From Pseudomonadota bacterium (lineage in GTDB: Bacteria > Pseudomonadota > Alphaproteobacteria > Sphingomonadales > Sphingomonadaceae), in NCBI GenBank assembly GCA_023391375.1, contig JAEWBB010000003.1, positions 1 to 31,132 of the forward strand: a stretch of 31,132 bases of DNA, given 5' to 3'. The translations under genes were made by a program, and so were the position numbers. Of this stretch, positions 1 through 8,316 are shown in pieces. Positions within the stretch are counted from its first letter, which is position 1, and each line of letters starts with the position of its first letter. A model generated the notes under the pieces. The model saw only the letters and a program-made list of their open reading frames with translations, did no database searches and was not told where the DNA came from.

Positions 1-1
1 T

Positions 2-702
<701 letters not shown>

Positions 703-706
<4 letters not shown>

Positions 707-1155
707 GCGAGGGCTCGGCCACCGGCGAGTGTCGCTGCGGCAAGGTCCGCTTCGCCCTGGCCGGTGAGCCGATGCTGACCGCGGCCTGCCATTGCCGCGA
801 ATGCCAGCACATGACCGGCGGCGCCTTCGCGCTGTCGTCGGGTTATGCGCGCGACGCGTTGACGATCACGCAGGGTGAAGACCAGCTGGTCCTGGGCGGG
901 GCGCAGGTAAGCAACAAACACTGGCACTGCGCCTTCTGCAAAAGCTGGCTCTACACCGAGCCGCGCGGCCTCGATAATTTCGTGAATGTGCGTACATCGA
1001 TGCTGGATGCGCCACCGCAAGAGCCGCCGTTCGTAGAGACGTTCCGCGCGGAAGGCTTTTCTTGGGCCGAGACGGGCGCGACACGGACCTACGCCGCATT
1101 GCCGGAAATGGACGAGTGGCCGGCGCTGATACAAGCCTTTGCTGGACGCCGTTAG
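703..1155 (+). CDS. GFA-family zinc protein (glutathione-dependent formaldehyde-activating enzyme/CENP-V fold)
   Basis: A 150-residue GFA-domain protein. Zinc-binding cysteines typical of the family are visible: C10 and C12 (ECRCG), C29, C31 and C34 (CHCREC) and C76/C79 (CAFC). Some family members bind glutathione adducts, but the name overstates what is known and the substrate here is unknown. The GTG start is chosen because it overlaps the sucC stop by 4 bases and the domain begins immediately afterwards; upstream sequence in this frame is only the shadow of sucC. It is probably translated by coupling to sucC. Confidence 0.9.
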
Positions 1156-1239
1156 GGAACCCAAGGCATTTGACGGGCGCTGTCCGCCTTGCCTAAGGCC
1201 CACCACCAATAAGACCCATATCGTCGGGAGACAAAGCCC

Positions 1240-1989
1240 ATGAAAGCCCTGGTCGCCGTCAAGCGGGTGATCGATTACAACGTCAAGCCGCGCGTCAAGA
1301 TGGACGGCTCGGGCGTCGATCTCGCCAACGTCAAAATGTCGATGAACCCGTTCGACGAGATCGCGGTCGAAGAGGCGATCCGCCTCAAGGACAAGGGCGC
1401 GGTCAGCGAGATTGTCGTGGTCTCGGTCGGCCCGGCCAAGGCGGTCGACACGCTGCGCACCGCGCTGGCGATGGGCGCCGATCGCGCGGTCCACGTCGCG
1501 AGCGAAGACGAGGTCGAGCCGCTGGCGGTCGCCAAGATCCTGAAGGGCGTGGTCGAGGAAGAACAGCCCGGCCTCGTGATCCTCGGCAAGCAGGCGATCG
1601 ACGACGATTCGAACCAGGTCGGCCAGATGCTGGGCGCGTTGCTCGGCTGGCCGCAGGGCACCTTCGCCTCGAAGGTCGAAGTGTCGGGCAGCGACGTCAG
1701 CGTCACCCGCGAGATCGACGGCGGCCTGGAAACAGTCAAACTGTCGGGTCCCGCCATCGTCACCACCGACCTTCGCCTCAACGAGCCGCGCTATCCGTCG
1801 CTGCCGAACATCATGAAGGCCAAGTCGAAGCCACTCGCCGCCAAGGCGCCGGCCGACTTCGGCGTCGACACCAGCCCGCGTCTCGAAACGCTGAAGGTCG
1901 CCGAACCGCCCAAGCGCACCGCCGGCGTCAAGGTCGGCTCGGTCGATGAACTGGTCGCCAAACTCAAGAGCCTGGGAGTTGCCAAGTGA
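1240..1989 (+). CDS. etfB: Electron transfer flavoprotein subunit beta
   Basis: The beta subunit (249 aa, normal length) of the AMP- and FAD-containing electron transfer flavoprotein, which passes electrons from acyl-CoA and other dehydrogenases to ETF-quinone oxidoreductase. Visible blocks are MKALVAVKRVIDYNVKPR at the N-terminus, SVGPAKAVDTLRTALAMGAD in the nucleotide-binding region, the family signature around REIDGGLETV, and the dehydrogenase recognition loop PRYPSLPNIMKAKSKP. GGGAG-like SD (GGGAG, 9 bases before ATG). A weak promoter-like TTGACG (1170-1175) lies upstream. The stop overlaps etfA by 4 bases. Confidence 0.98.
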   Translation: MKALVAVKRVIDYNVKPRVKMDGSGVDLANVKMSMNPFDEIAVEEAIRLKDKGAVSEIVVVSVGPAKAVDTLRTALAMGADRAVHVASEDEVEPLAVAKILKGVVEEEQPGLVILGKQAIDDDSNQVGQMLGALLGWPQGTFASKVEVSGSDVSVTREIDGGLETVKLSGPAIVTTDLRLNEPRYPSLPNIMKAKSKPLAAKAPADFGVDTSPRLETLKVAEPPKRTAGVKVGSVDELVAKLKSLGVAK

Positions 1990-2915
1990 AGACGCTCGTT
2001 CTCGTCGAACATGACGGCGCGTCCATCAAGGACGCCACCCTCGCCACCGTCACCGCCGCCTCGAAGCTCGGTGAAGTCCACCTGCTGGTCGCCGGCGCGA
2101 ACGTCGGCGGCGTCGCCGATGCGGCCGCCAAGATCGCCGGCGTGGGCAAGGTCCATGTCGCCGACGGCGCCCACCTCGAGCACCAGCTGGCCGAGGATGT
2201 CGCCCCGGTCGCGGTCGCGCTGATGGGTGACCATGACGCGTTCCTCGCGCCGGCCACCACGTTCGGCAAGAACATCGCGCCGCGCGTCGCCGCGCTGCTC
2301 GACGTGATGCAGCTGTCGGACATCCTCAGTGTCGAGAGCGAGGACACGTTCACCCGGCCGATCTACGCCGGCAACGCCATCGCCACCGTCCGTTCGAAGG
2401 ACGTTAAGAAGGTCATTACCGTCCGCGGCACCGCATTCGACAAGGCCGACGCCAACAGCGGTTCGGGCAGCGTCGAAAAGGTCGACGCCGGTTCGGCCTC
2501 GGGCAAGTCGACCTTCGTCTCGGCCGAGCTGTCGAAGTCGGAGCGGCCGGAACTGACCAGTGCCAAGGTCATCGTCTCTGGCGGCCGCGCGTTCGGTTCG
2601 TCTGACGACTTCCACAAGCTACTCGACCCTCTGGCCGACAAGCTCGGCGCCGCGGTCGGCGCGTCGCGCGCCGCGGTCGACGCAGGCTACGCGCCCAACG
2701 ACTACCAGGTCGGGCAGACCGGCAAGATCGTCGCGCCGGACGTCTATGTCGCGATCGGCATCTCGGGCGCGATCCAGCACCTTGCGGGCATGAAGGATTC
2801 GAAGACCATCATCGCCATCAACAAAGACGAGGAAGCGCCGATCTTCCAGGTTGCCGACGTCGGGTTGGTCGGTGACCTGTTCAAGATCGTGCCGGAACTG
2901 ACCGAAAAGCTTTAG
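1986..2915 (+). CDS. etfA: Electron transfer flavoprotein subunit alpha
   Basis: The FAD-binding alpha subunit, 309 aa, partner of the preceding gene. The N-terminal half is the ETF nucleotide-binding-like domain and the C-terminal half is the FAD domain, with GGRAFGSSDDF, VGASRAAVD, QVGQTGKIVAPDVYVAIGIS, GAIQHLAGMKDSKTI and AINKDEEAPIFQVAD all in their expected order. It starts with GTG, overlapping the etfB stop (GTGA), the usual coupled arrangement that favours equal subunit synthesis. Confidence 0.98.
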   Translation: MKTLVLVEHDGASIKDATLATVTAASKLGEVHLLVAGANVGGVADAAAKIAGVGKVHVADGAHLEHQLAEDVAPVAVALMGDHDAFLAPATTFGKNIAPRVAALLDVMQLSDILSVESEDTFTRPIYAGNAIATVRSKDVKKVITVRGTAFDKADANSGSGSVEKVDAGSASGKSTFVSAELSKSERPELTSAKVIVSGGRAFGSSDDFHKLLDPLADKLGAAVGASRAAVDAGYAPNDYQVGQTGKIVAPDVYVAIGISGAIQHLAGMKDSKTIIAINKDEEAPIFQVADVGLVGDLFKIVPELTEKL

Positions 2916-2980
2916 GCCTTCCCTTTCACCCCCGACGCCTTAGGCTCGGCCCCGCCGAGTCCAAGCGTTGGGGGATTTTC

Positions 2981-3913
2981 ATGCGTATCGCAAAGTGCGC
3001 GGCCGTACTGGCCGTGCTGCCGATGTTGACGGCCGCGAAGGCACCGCTGCATCTTCAGCCGTCGAGCAAATGGGTGCTTGATTACGCCGACAACAGTTGC
3101 CGCCTGTTGCGCACGTTCGGCGAAGGCGACGACAAGAGCACGCTGGTGATCGAAAGGGTCGCTCCCGGCCAGGCCCTTTCGATGCTGGTGATGGGCAAGC
3201 CGTTTGCCGCGTCGCGCATGGCGCGCGACTTCACCGCGCGTTTTGCCCCGCTCGATGATGTGAAGGCGCTGAACGGTTCGGCCGCCCTCTCGTCGGACGA
3301 AGGCAAGCTTCCGGCGATCCTTTGGCCTTACATGACCTTCCAGAAAACGATCGAGGTCAAGGTCCCGACGAAGGAGATGCGCGAAGCGATGCATCGCGCG
3401 CGCAAGGGCGAGCGTCCGCCGGCCATCGAGGCCGCGCTGATGATGCAAAATCGCATCGAAGAGCGCACCAACGCGTCAAACGTGAAGGCGATTGAGATCC
3501 TTCGTGGCCATGAGGCACAAGTCGTTCTCGATACCGGATCGCTAGGCACGGCCAATCGCATGATGGACCAGTGCGCGCGCGACCAGCTTTCGCATTGGGG
3601 TGTCGATCCCGACACCGAGGACAAGATCGTTCGGCGGCCCTTCGCGCAAAGCCCGATGAGCTGGTTTTCTTACACGGACTATCCCATGGAAAGCCTGCGC
3701 AAGAACCAGGAATCGGCTCTCCAGGTCCGGCTGCTAGTCGATGCCGAGGGCAAGGTCACGAAGTGTACGCCGATGACGTTCGTCGCCGACGAGGCCTTCC
3801 CCAAGAAGGTCTGCGAAGTTTTCAGCACCCGGGGCCATTTCGAGCCGGCCGAACTCGCCGACGGAACCAAGGTCCCGAGCTATTACGTGCAGCGGATCCA
3901 GTTCCGGCTCTAG
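2981..3913 (+). CDS. Secreted protein with TonB-like C-terminal domain
   Basis: A 310-residue protein with a probable cleavable signal peptide (MRIAKCAAVLAVLPMLTAAKA). The last 60 or so residues from about residue 249 (VRLLVDAEGKVTKC, then a Cys in KKVCEV and FEPAELADGTKVPSYY) follow the pattern of the C-terminal domain of sphingomonad energy transducer TonB proteins, including the two cysteines. There is no TonB proline-rich linker or permanent anchor, so it is not a classical TonB. SD GGGGG lies 7 bases before ATG. The next gene, convergent and 22 bases away, is a paralogue. Likely periplasmic; function unknown. Confidence 0.85.
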   Translation: MRIAKCAAVLAVLPMLTAAKAPLHLQPSSKWVLDYADNSCRLLRTFGEGDDKSTLVIERVAPGQALSMLVMGKPFAASRMARDFTARFAPLDDVKALNGSAALSSDEGKLPAILWPYMTFQKTIEVKVPTKEMREAMHRARKGERPPAIEAALMMQNRIEERTNASNVKAIEILRGHEAQVVLDTGSLGTANRMMDQCARDQLSHWGVDPDTEDKIVRRPFAQSPMSWFSYTDYPMESLRKNQESALQVRLLVDAEGKVTKCTPMTFVADEAFPKKVCEVFSTRGHFEPAELADGTKVPSYYVQRIQFRL

Positions 3914-3935
3914 CGCCGGCCCTGCATCAGAGGTC

Positions 3936-4862
3936 CTACAGCCCCGCGCTGCGGCGGATGGTGGTGATCAGGTAGCTGGACACCGGCGTGCCATCCGCCG
4001 TCTTGGCGGGGATGATCACGGCGCTTTGCGCGACATGGTCGCACAGCGCTTTTTCATAGGCCGATCCGTCGCGCGGCGAATTGGCCTTGCAGCCGGTCAC
4101 CTTGCCGTTGGCGTCGAGCAGCAGGCGCACCGTCACCGGCGACTGCTCGTCGCGGCGCAGGGCAGGCCGCGGCGCGCCGGCGAATTCCAGCCAGGTATCG
4201 GGCCGCGTCTGCGCGACCGGCGCGAAGACGATCGTCCGCTCCTTGGCGGGATCGAGGCCCCAGGTCGCCAGCTGGCGGTCCATGCACGAGCGCAGTGCGC
4301 CCATCGCGCCCGCCATCGGGCCGGTCTCCAGCCGGACGTCGTCGCCGCCGCGGCCCATGTGGATTTCCAGCGCCTGTACCGCCCGCTCGCGCGCATAAGC
4401 CTCGGCTCGCCATTTCTGTTGGACGTCGACCGGCACTGCGCCGCCGCCGCCACCGCGCCCGCGGCGACCGCCCGGGCCGCCTGCCACCTTGCCCGACGGG
4501 CGGAACGTCACCGCGCGCCAGATCAGCAGGTCGCGTCCGCCTTCGGTCTTGGCCGCCACGTCGGCGACGAAGTGCGCGAGGTCGATCCCCGTAAAATCGG
4601 CGGTCACCGGCGCGCGGGTGCGCAGCGTCGGGACATGCAGAGGTCCGCCCGTCGCCACCATGGACAGCGGGACGCGGGGTGCCGCCTGCTCGAAGCTGAG
4701 TGTCACCGGATTGCCCTTCTCCCCGAACTGGCGGACCACGCGGCAGGTCTCGTCCGACGACTGGACGATCCACTGGCTGGTCGGCGCAACCGTCACCGGC
4801 GCGGCGAAAGCAGGTTGGGCAAGGAGGGCGGCGGCGGCAGCAACCGCGGGAAGGTTTTTCAT
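3936..4862 (-). CDS. Secreted protein with TonB-like C-terminal domain (paralogue of 2981-3913)
   Basis: A 308-residue protein starting with a signal peptide (MKNLPAVAAAAALLAQPAFA). The mature N-terminus (PTSQWIVQSSDETCRVVRQF) aligns by eye with that of the convergent neighbour (SSKWVLDYADNSCRLLRTF), and the C-terminus has the same RLLLDANGKVTGC ... ALCDHV ... ADGTPVSSY pattern. A Gly/Arg-rich stretch near residue 132 (GGRRGRGGGGGAVP) is specific to this copy. The two genes look like an old tail-to-tail duplication. The role is unknown; a periplasmic protein with a TonB C-terminal fold is the best structural guess. Confidence 0.85.
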   Translation of the reverse strand: MKNLPAVAAAAALLAQPAFAAPVTVAPTSQWIVQSSDETCRVVRQFGEKGNPVTLSFEQAAPRVPLSMVATGGPLHVPTLRTRAPVTADFTGIDLAHFVADVAAKTEGGRDLLIWRAVTFRPSGKVAGGPGGRRGRGGGGGAVPVDVQQKWRAEAYARERAVQALEIHMGRGGDDVRLETGPMAGAMGALRSCMDRQLATWGLDPAKERTIVFAPVAQTRPDTWLEFAGAPRPALRRDEQSPVTVRLLLDANGKVTGCKANSPRDGSAYEKALCDHVAQSAVIIPAKTADGTPVSSYLITTIRRSAGL

Positions 4863-4961
4863 GGGCCGGAGTGTGTCGCCGACTTTCCGGCGCGCAAGCG
4901 GCTTTTCGACGAGCGGCGGTGTCGTCGAAGCAATACTGTACGTCGCTACCCGGCTGGCAAA

Positions 4962-4982
4962 GCCGCCGCCCGCGACGGCGGC
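4962..4982 (-). terminator. Possible terminator after nhaA
   Basis: A 7-bp perfect stem (GCCGCCG/CGGCGGC, 7-base loop) lies just downstream of the nhaA stop. On the minus strand it is followed only by TTT, so termination would be weak. GC-rich sequence makes such stems common. Confidence 0.35.
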
Positions 4983-4987
4983 TGGCG

Positions 4988-6181
4988 CTAGTCCTCCTCG
5001 TCCTGTGCGAACAGGTGCGCCTCGTCCGCGAGGTCGGCGGCGCTTTCCGTGGCCGGCGATCCGCTTCGCAGGATGAGGAAACCGACGATTGCCGATGCGA
5101 GCGAGCCGGCCAGCGTCCCGACCTTTGCCTCATCGACCAACATGGGGTCGGCGAACGCCAGCGCGCCGATGAACAGGCTCATCGTAAAGCCGATGCCGCA
5201 CAGCACGGCCGCGCCGTAAAGCTGGCGCCAACCCACGCCCTCCGGCCGCGATGCAAGGCCGGTGGCGATCGCCAGGCGGACCGACAGGAAAATCCCGACC
5301 TGTTTGCCCACGAACAGGCCCAGTGCGATCGCCAGCGGCAGCGGGGCGAGCAGCATCTCGACGGACCCGAGGTGGACGCCCGCGCTGACCAGTCCGAACA
5401 GCGGCACGATGCCGAACATCACCCACGGGTGGACGGCATGTTCGAGCCGTTTGAGGGGAGAGCGCGCTTCGCCTTTCGCCAGCGGGATGGCCAAGGCACC
5501 CAGCACGCCCGCGATGGTCGCGTGGACGCCGCTCGCCAGTACGGCGAACCAGAGGAACGGGAAAAGCATCAGGAATGGCCACAGCTTGCGCACGCCCAGC
5601 TGCCCGAGCACGGCCATCGCACCGAGGATCGCCAGTGCGGCGCCGAGGGCGGCGACATTCAGCGTTTCGGTATAGGCGAGTGCGATAATGATGACCGCGC
5701 CAATGTCGTCGACCACGGCGATGGTGACCAGCAGCAGTTTCAGCGACGCGGGCGCGCGCGGGCCGAGCAGGGCGAGCACGCCGATGGCAAAGGCGATGTC
5801 GGTCGCTGCAGGGATGGCCCAGCCGCGCGACAGTTCAGGGTGGCCGCCGCTGACAATCCAGTAGACCAGCGCAGGCATCGCCATGCCGGCGGCGGCGGCG
5901 ACGATCGGCAGGCGGCGCTTATCGGCACTGTCGAGCTGCCCCTCATACCATTCGCGCTTCACCTCCAGCCCAACCAGCAGGAAGAAGATCGCCATCAACC
6001 CGTCGGCCACCGCGAGGTGCGGGGTCAGCATGCCGACCTGCGGCAAGGTCACTCCTAGCGGCATGTCCAGTAGGTAATGCCACGCGCCGCCCAACGGCGA
6101 ATTGGCAATGATTAGCGCAAGGGCGGCCGCAGCGATCAGCAGCAGGCCGGCATTGCGTTCGGCACGTTCGGTGTCGGTCAT
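4988..6181 (-). CDS. nhaA: Na+/H+ antiporter NhaA
   Basis: An inner-membrane electrogenic antiporter, 397 aa, that exchanges external protons for cytoplasmic Na+. Multiple hydrophobic segments span the protein. The key residues of the E. coli family member have clear counterparts: D128 in AATDIAFAIG (D133), D158/D159 in AVVDDIGAV (D163/D164) and K293 in VGKQVG (K300). GIGFTMSLFIGALAF near the C-terminus is also a family block. The acidic C-terminal tail (ATESAADLADEAHLFAQDEED, shown here by its character) extends past the last membrane segment. It starts 49 bases after the tRNA-Phe gene and may be transcribed from the tRNA promoter or its own. Confidence 0.97.
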   Translation of the reverse strand: MTDTERAERNAGLLLIAAAALALIIANSPLGGAWHYLLDMPLGVTLPQVGMLTPHLAVADGLMAIFFLLVGLEVKREWYEGQLDSADKRRLPIVAAAAGMAMPALVYWIVSGGHPELSRGWAIPAATDIAFAIGVLALLGPRAPASLKLLLVTIAVVDDIGAVIIIALAYTETLNVAALGAALAILGAMAVLGQLGVRKLWPFLMLFPFLWFAVLASGVHATIAGVLGALAIPLAKGEARSPLKRLEHAVHPWVMFGIVPLFGLVSAGVHLGSVEMLLAPLPLAIALGLFVGKQVGIFLSVRLAIATGLASRPEGVGWRQLYGAAVLCGIGFTMSLFIGALAFADPMLVDEAKVGTLAGSLASAIVGFLILRSGSPATESAADLADEAHLFAQDEED

Positions 6182-6230
6182 GCGGGCGGTGTGGCGCAGC
6201 GCCCGAAGCTTGTCACGAGGTTTGGGAGGG

Positions 6231-6306
6231 TGGTGCCCAGGGACGGGATCGAACCGCCGACACTGCGATTTTCAGTCGCATGCTCTACCAACTGAGCTAC
6301 CTGGGC
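6231..6306 (-). tRNA. tRNA-Phe (anticodon GAA)
   Basis: A complete 76-base tRNA with encoded CCA. The acceptor stem GCCCAGG pairs with CCTGGGC; the D arm is GCTC/GAGC; the anticodon stem TGCGA/TCGCA encloses loop CTGAAAA with anticodon GAA; the T arm is GGCGG/CCGTC around TTCGATC. All arms fold with standard lengths and the variable loop is 5 bases. Confidence 0.97.
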
Positions 6307-6355
6307 CCACGGCGCGGGCTTGGGCAGCCCGGCGGGTCGCGCGTCCCTAGCTAGG

Positions 6356-6526
6356 CTATTCGCCGCTGTCCAGCCCTTCGCTACCCGCCGGCGGGCCGGG
6401 AATGCGGTAGCCTTCGTCGAGCCATTTGATGAGGTCGCGGTCCTTGCAGCCGCGACTGCAGAAGGGGGCGTGGGCGGGATCGGCAGGCTGGCCGCAAACG
6501 GGGCAGCCTTTAGGCGGGTTCGGCAT
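6356..6526 (-). CDS. yacG: DNA gyrase inhibitor YacG-type zinc protein
   Basis: A 56-residue protein with the YacG zinc ribbon: C8 and C11 (GCPVCGQ), then C23 and C27 (FCSRGC), followed by the conserved KDRDLIKWLDEGYRIPG. In E. coli the family binds GyrB and inhibits gyrase. An ATG 27 bases further upstream is in frame, but the homologous sequence begins at MPNPPKGCP, so that start is preferred. The first 17 bases overlap the 3' end of the upstream RNase gene, a common arrangement with maf and RNase E/G in alphaproteobacteria. Confidence 0.93.
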   Translation of the reverse strand: MPNPPKGCPVCGQPADPAHAPFCSRGCKDRDLIKWLDEGYRIPGPPAGSEGLDSGE

Positions 6527-7424
6527 AGGCCCCCGACATGGCGAGCGCGGCATCGGCGCGCAAGGTCACCGCTCCGCCAACCTTCCGGGCGAGTGCGTCG
6601 ATCCATGCGGGATGCGCCTCCACGACCTTGATGACGGCGGGGTGGGCCGCCAGCCGGATCGCCCCGACCTCTTTCGCGGCACGTCGGAGCAGGGCGCGCG
6701 CTTCGAACGGCGCCCGGTCGGCGGCGAGCTCGATGAGCGAGGCGCGGGCGCGCGGCCGCACGACCTGGACGAAGCCGAAGCCGTTGATCGCGGTCTTCTC
6801 GAACGGTTGCGGCAAATAGTCAGCCAAAATCTGGTCGACCAGCTTGCGCGTTTCGCGGCCCTTGAGTGAAGGGAAGTCGATGCCGACGGGCCCGCCGACG
6901 TCGAGCCGGCGGACCGCGCGCGCCGCGGCCCAGGCGCCCATCTGCGCCAGCTTGTCAGGTACCAGCCAGCCGTCGATGTCGATCATCGTCATCGCCGCGG
7001 TCGGCTCGATCCGCAGTTCGCCGCCGTCGAAGCGGACGATGCCGCTTCGAGCCTCATCGAGGAGATCATCCCAGCCTTCGATCGTACCGGGCATGCCTTC
7101 GAGCGCCGGGGCGTCGATAGGTTCGGCGTCGGTCACACGGGCGAGGCCGCGCTTCCACGGTTCGGCACCGCCCAGCGCCTCCCGGGTGACCTCGATGCGC
7201 AAGCTTCGGCCCTCGCTCACACCCGACACGCCGCGCGGAAGGAGGAATGGCTCGCCGCCTGCCTCGACCACCACGCGCGGTGCGACGGCGACCAGCCTGG
7301 CTTCTAGGACGGTGCCGGCATACGTGACGCCGTCGCGGCGGACGCGAGCTTCGACGATTTCGCCGTTCTCGAGCAGCGCGGCGCGGGTTTCGCCGATACC
7401 CTGCTCGACGATCCACTCAGGCAA
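6510..7424 (-). CDS. Short ribonuclease E/G family protein
   Basis: A 304-residue protein resembling a minimal RNase E/G catalytic core. MIDIDG (D149) and VGIDFPSLKGR (D183) match the two Mg2+-binding aspartates and their surroundings in RNase E (TxIDIN and IVIDF). An N-terminal S1-like region is suggested by the segment from residue 25 to 70. The zinc-link CPxCxG of RNase E/G and any degradosome-scaffold tail are absent, and the length is well short of the 400-plus residues of a full catalytic domain. The start is a TTG overlapping the maf stop by 8 bases (TTGCCTGA); no better start is seen. Likely an RNA-processing enzyme, activity unproven. Confidence 0.85.
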   Translation of the reverse strand: MPEWIVEQGIGETRAALLENGEIVEARVRRDGVTYAGTVLEARLVAVAPRVVVEAGGEPFLLPRGVSGVSEGRSLRIEVTREALGGAEPWKRGLARVTDAEPIDAPALEGMPGTIEGWDDLLDEARSGIVRFDGGELRIEPTAAMTMIDIDGWLVPDKLAQMGAWAAARAVRRLDVGGPVGIDFPSLKGRETRKLVDQILADYLPQPFEKTAINGFGFVQVVRPRARASLIELAADRAPFEARALLRRAAKEVGAIRLAAHPAVIKVVEAHPAWIDALARKVGGAVTLRADAALAMSGAYAEPA

Positions 7425-7989
7425 GGTCGAACCCGGCGCTCTTGAGCATCACGCGCGTCTCCGCCAGCGGCAGGCCGACGACGTTGGAGTAGCTGCCGGC
7501 GATGTGGCGGACATAGACCTCCCCATAACCCTGCAGCGCGTAGCCGCCGGCCTTGCCGCGCCATTCGCCATGGGCAGCGTAGAAATCGACGTCCTGCGGG
7601 CTCAGGCGCTTCATCGCGATCATCGTTTCGACGATCTTGGAGCGCATCGATCCATCCGGCAGTGCCAGCGCAACGCCCGTCATCACCCGGTGGCGGCGGC
7701 CGGAAAGCAGCGCCATGCATTCACGTAGCGTGGCTTCGTCCTCGACCTTCGGCAGGATGCGCCGGCCGACTGCGACAACGGTGTCGGCCGCCAGCACAAA
7801 GGCTTGCGGATGACGCTCGGCGGTCGCGGCGGCCTTTTCCTCGGCCAGCCGCAGCGCATGGACACGCGGCAGTTCGCCGCGCGGCACGCTTTCGTCGATG
7901 TCGGCCGGGTCGACCGCGTCGGGCACAACGCCGATGCGGGCGAGGAGGTCGAGGCGGCGCGGGCTCGCCGAGGCGAGGACCAGCGTCAT
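7417..7989 (-). CDS. Maf-like nucleoside triphosphate pyrophosphatase
   Basis: A 190-residue Maf/YhdE-type house-cleaning enzyme that hydrolyses non-canonical or modified NTPs to NMP and pyrophosphate. Family motifs are clear: LASASPRRLDLL at the N-terminus, FVLAADTVV with the catalytic Asp, GKAGGYALQGYGEVYVRHI, and SYSNVVGLPL. The gene starts 6 bases after the infA stop and overlaps the following RNase gene by 8 bases, so infA, maf, the RNase and yacG probably form one operon. Substrate preference among the Maf subfamilies is not determined here. Confidence 0.95.
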   Translation of the reverse strand: MTLVLASASPRRLDLLARIGVVPDAVDPADIDESVPRGELPRVHALRLAEEKAAATAERHPQAFVLAADTVVAVGRRILPKVEDEATLRECMALLSGRRHRVMTGVALALPDGSMRSKIVETMIAMKRLSPQDVDFYAAHGEWRGKAGGYALQGYGEVYVRHIAGSYSNVVGLPLAETRVMLKSAGFDLA

Positions 7990-7995
7990 CGCCTC

Positions 7996-8244
7996 TTACG
8001 CGTTCGGGGTCGGCCCGCCGCGGCCGGGCATGAAGCGGTAGGTGATCCGACCTTTGGTCAAATCGTAGGGCGTGAGTTCGACCAGCACTTCATCGCCGGT
8101 CAGCACGCGAATGCGGTTCTTGCGCATCTTGCCGGCGGTGTGACCGAGGATCTCGTGCCCGTTCTCCAGCTCGACGCGGAACATGGCGTTGGGCAGCAGT
8201 TCGACCACCCGGCCACGCATTTCGAGAAGTTCTTCTTTTGCCAT
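7996..8244 (-). CDS. infA: Translation initiation factor IF-1
   Basis: A single S1/OB-fold protein of 82 residues that binds the ribosomal A site during initiation. MAKEELLEMRGRVVELLPNA, FRVELENGHEILGHTAGKMR, KNRIRVLTGDEVLVELTPYD and LTKGRITYRF are nearly invariant in alphaproteobacteria. The tail PGRGGPTPNA extends past the E. coli length of 72. The start at MAKEE is chosen over an ATGATG 18 bases upstream because GGAG sits 3 bases before it, inside that longer reading. Confidence 0.97.
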   Translation of the reverse strand: MAKEELLEMRGRVVELLPNAMFRVELENGHEILGHTAGKMRKNRIRVLTGDEVLVELTPYDLTKGRITYRFMPGRGGPTPNA

Positions 8245-8316
8245 AAGCTCCGTTGGCATCATGAATTTGGTCGTGGCGCCTTAGACGCTGGCGCACCGAA
8301 AGGGAAGGCGCGTGGC

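Noticed and set aside
1191..1200. CCTAAGG-type motifs near several gene starts (1191, 2937, 20328, 26211)
   Set aside because: A rough expectation for this base composition gives a few copies by chance, positions differ relative to the genes, and one is part of a stop codon.
4700..6058. A 452-codon open frame antisense to nhaA
   Set aside because: Composition typical of shadow frames; nhaA on the other strand has all catalytic residues.
6231..6306. tRNA-Phe as an integration site
   Set aside because: No integrase gene or partial tRNA copy in the window.
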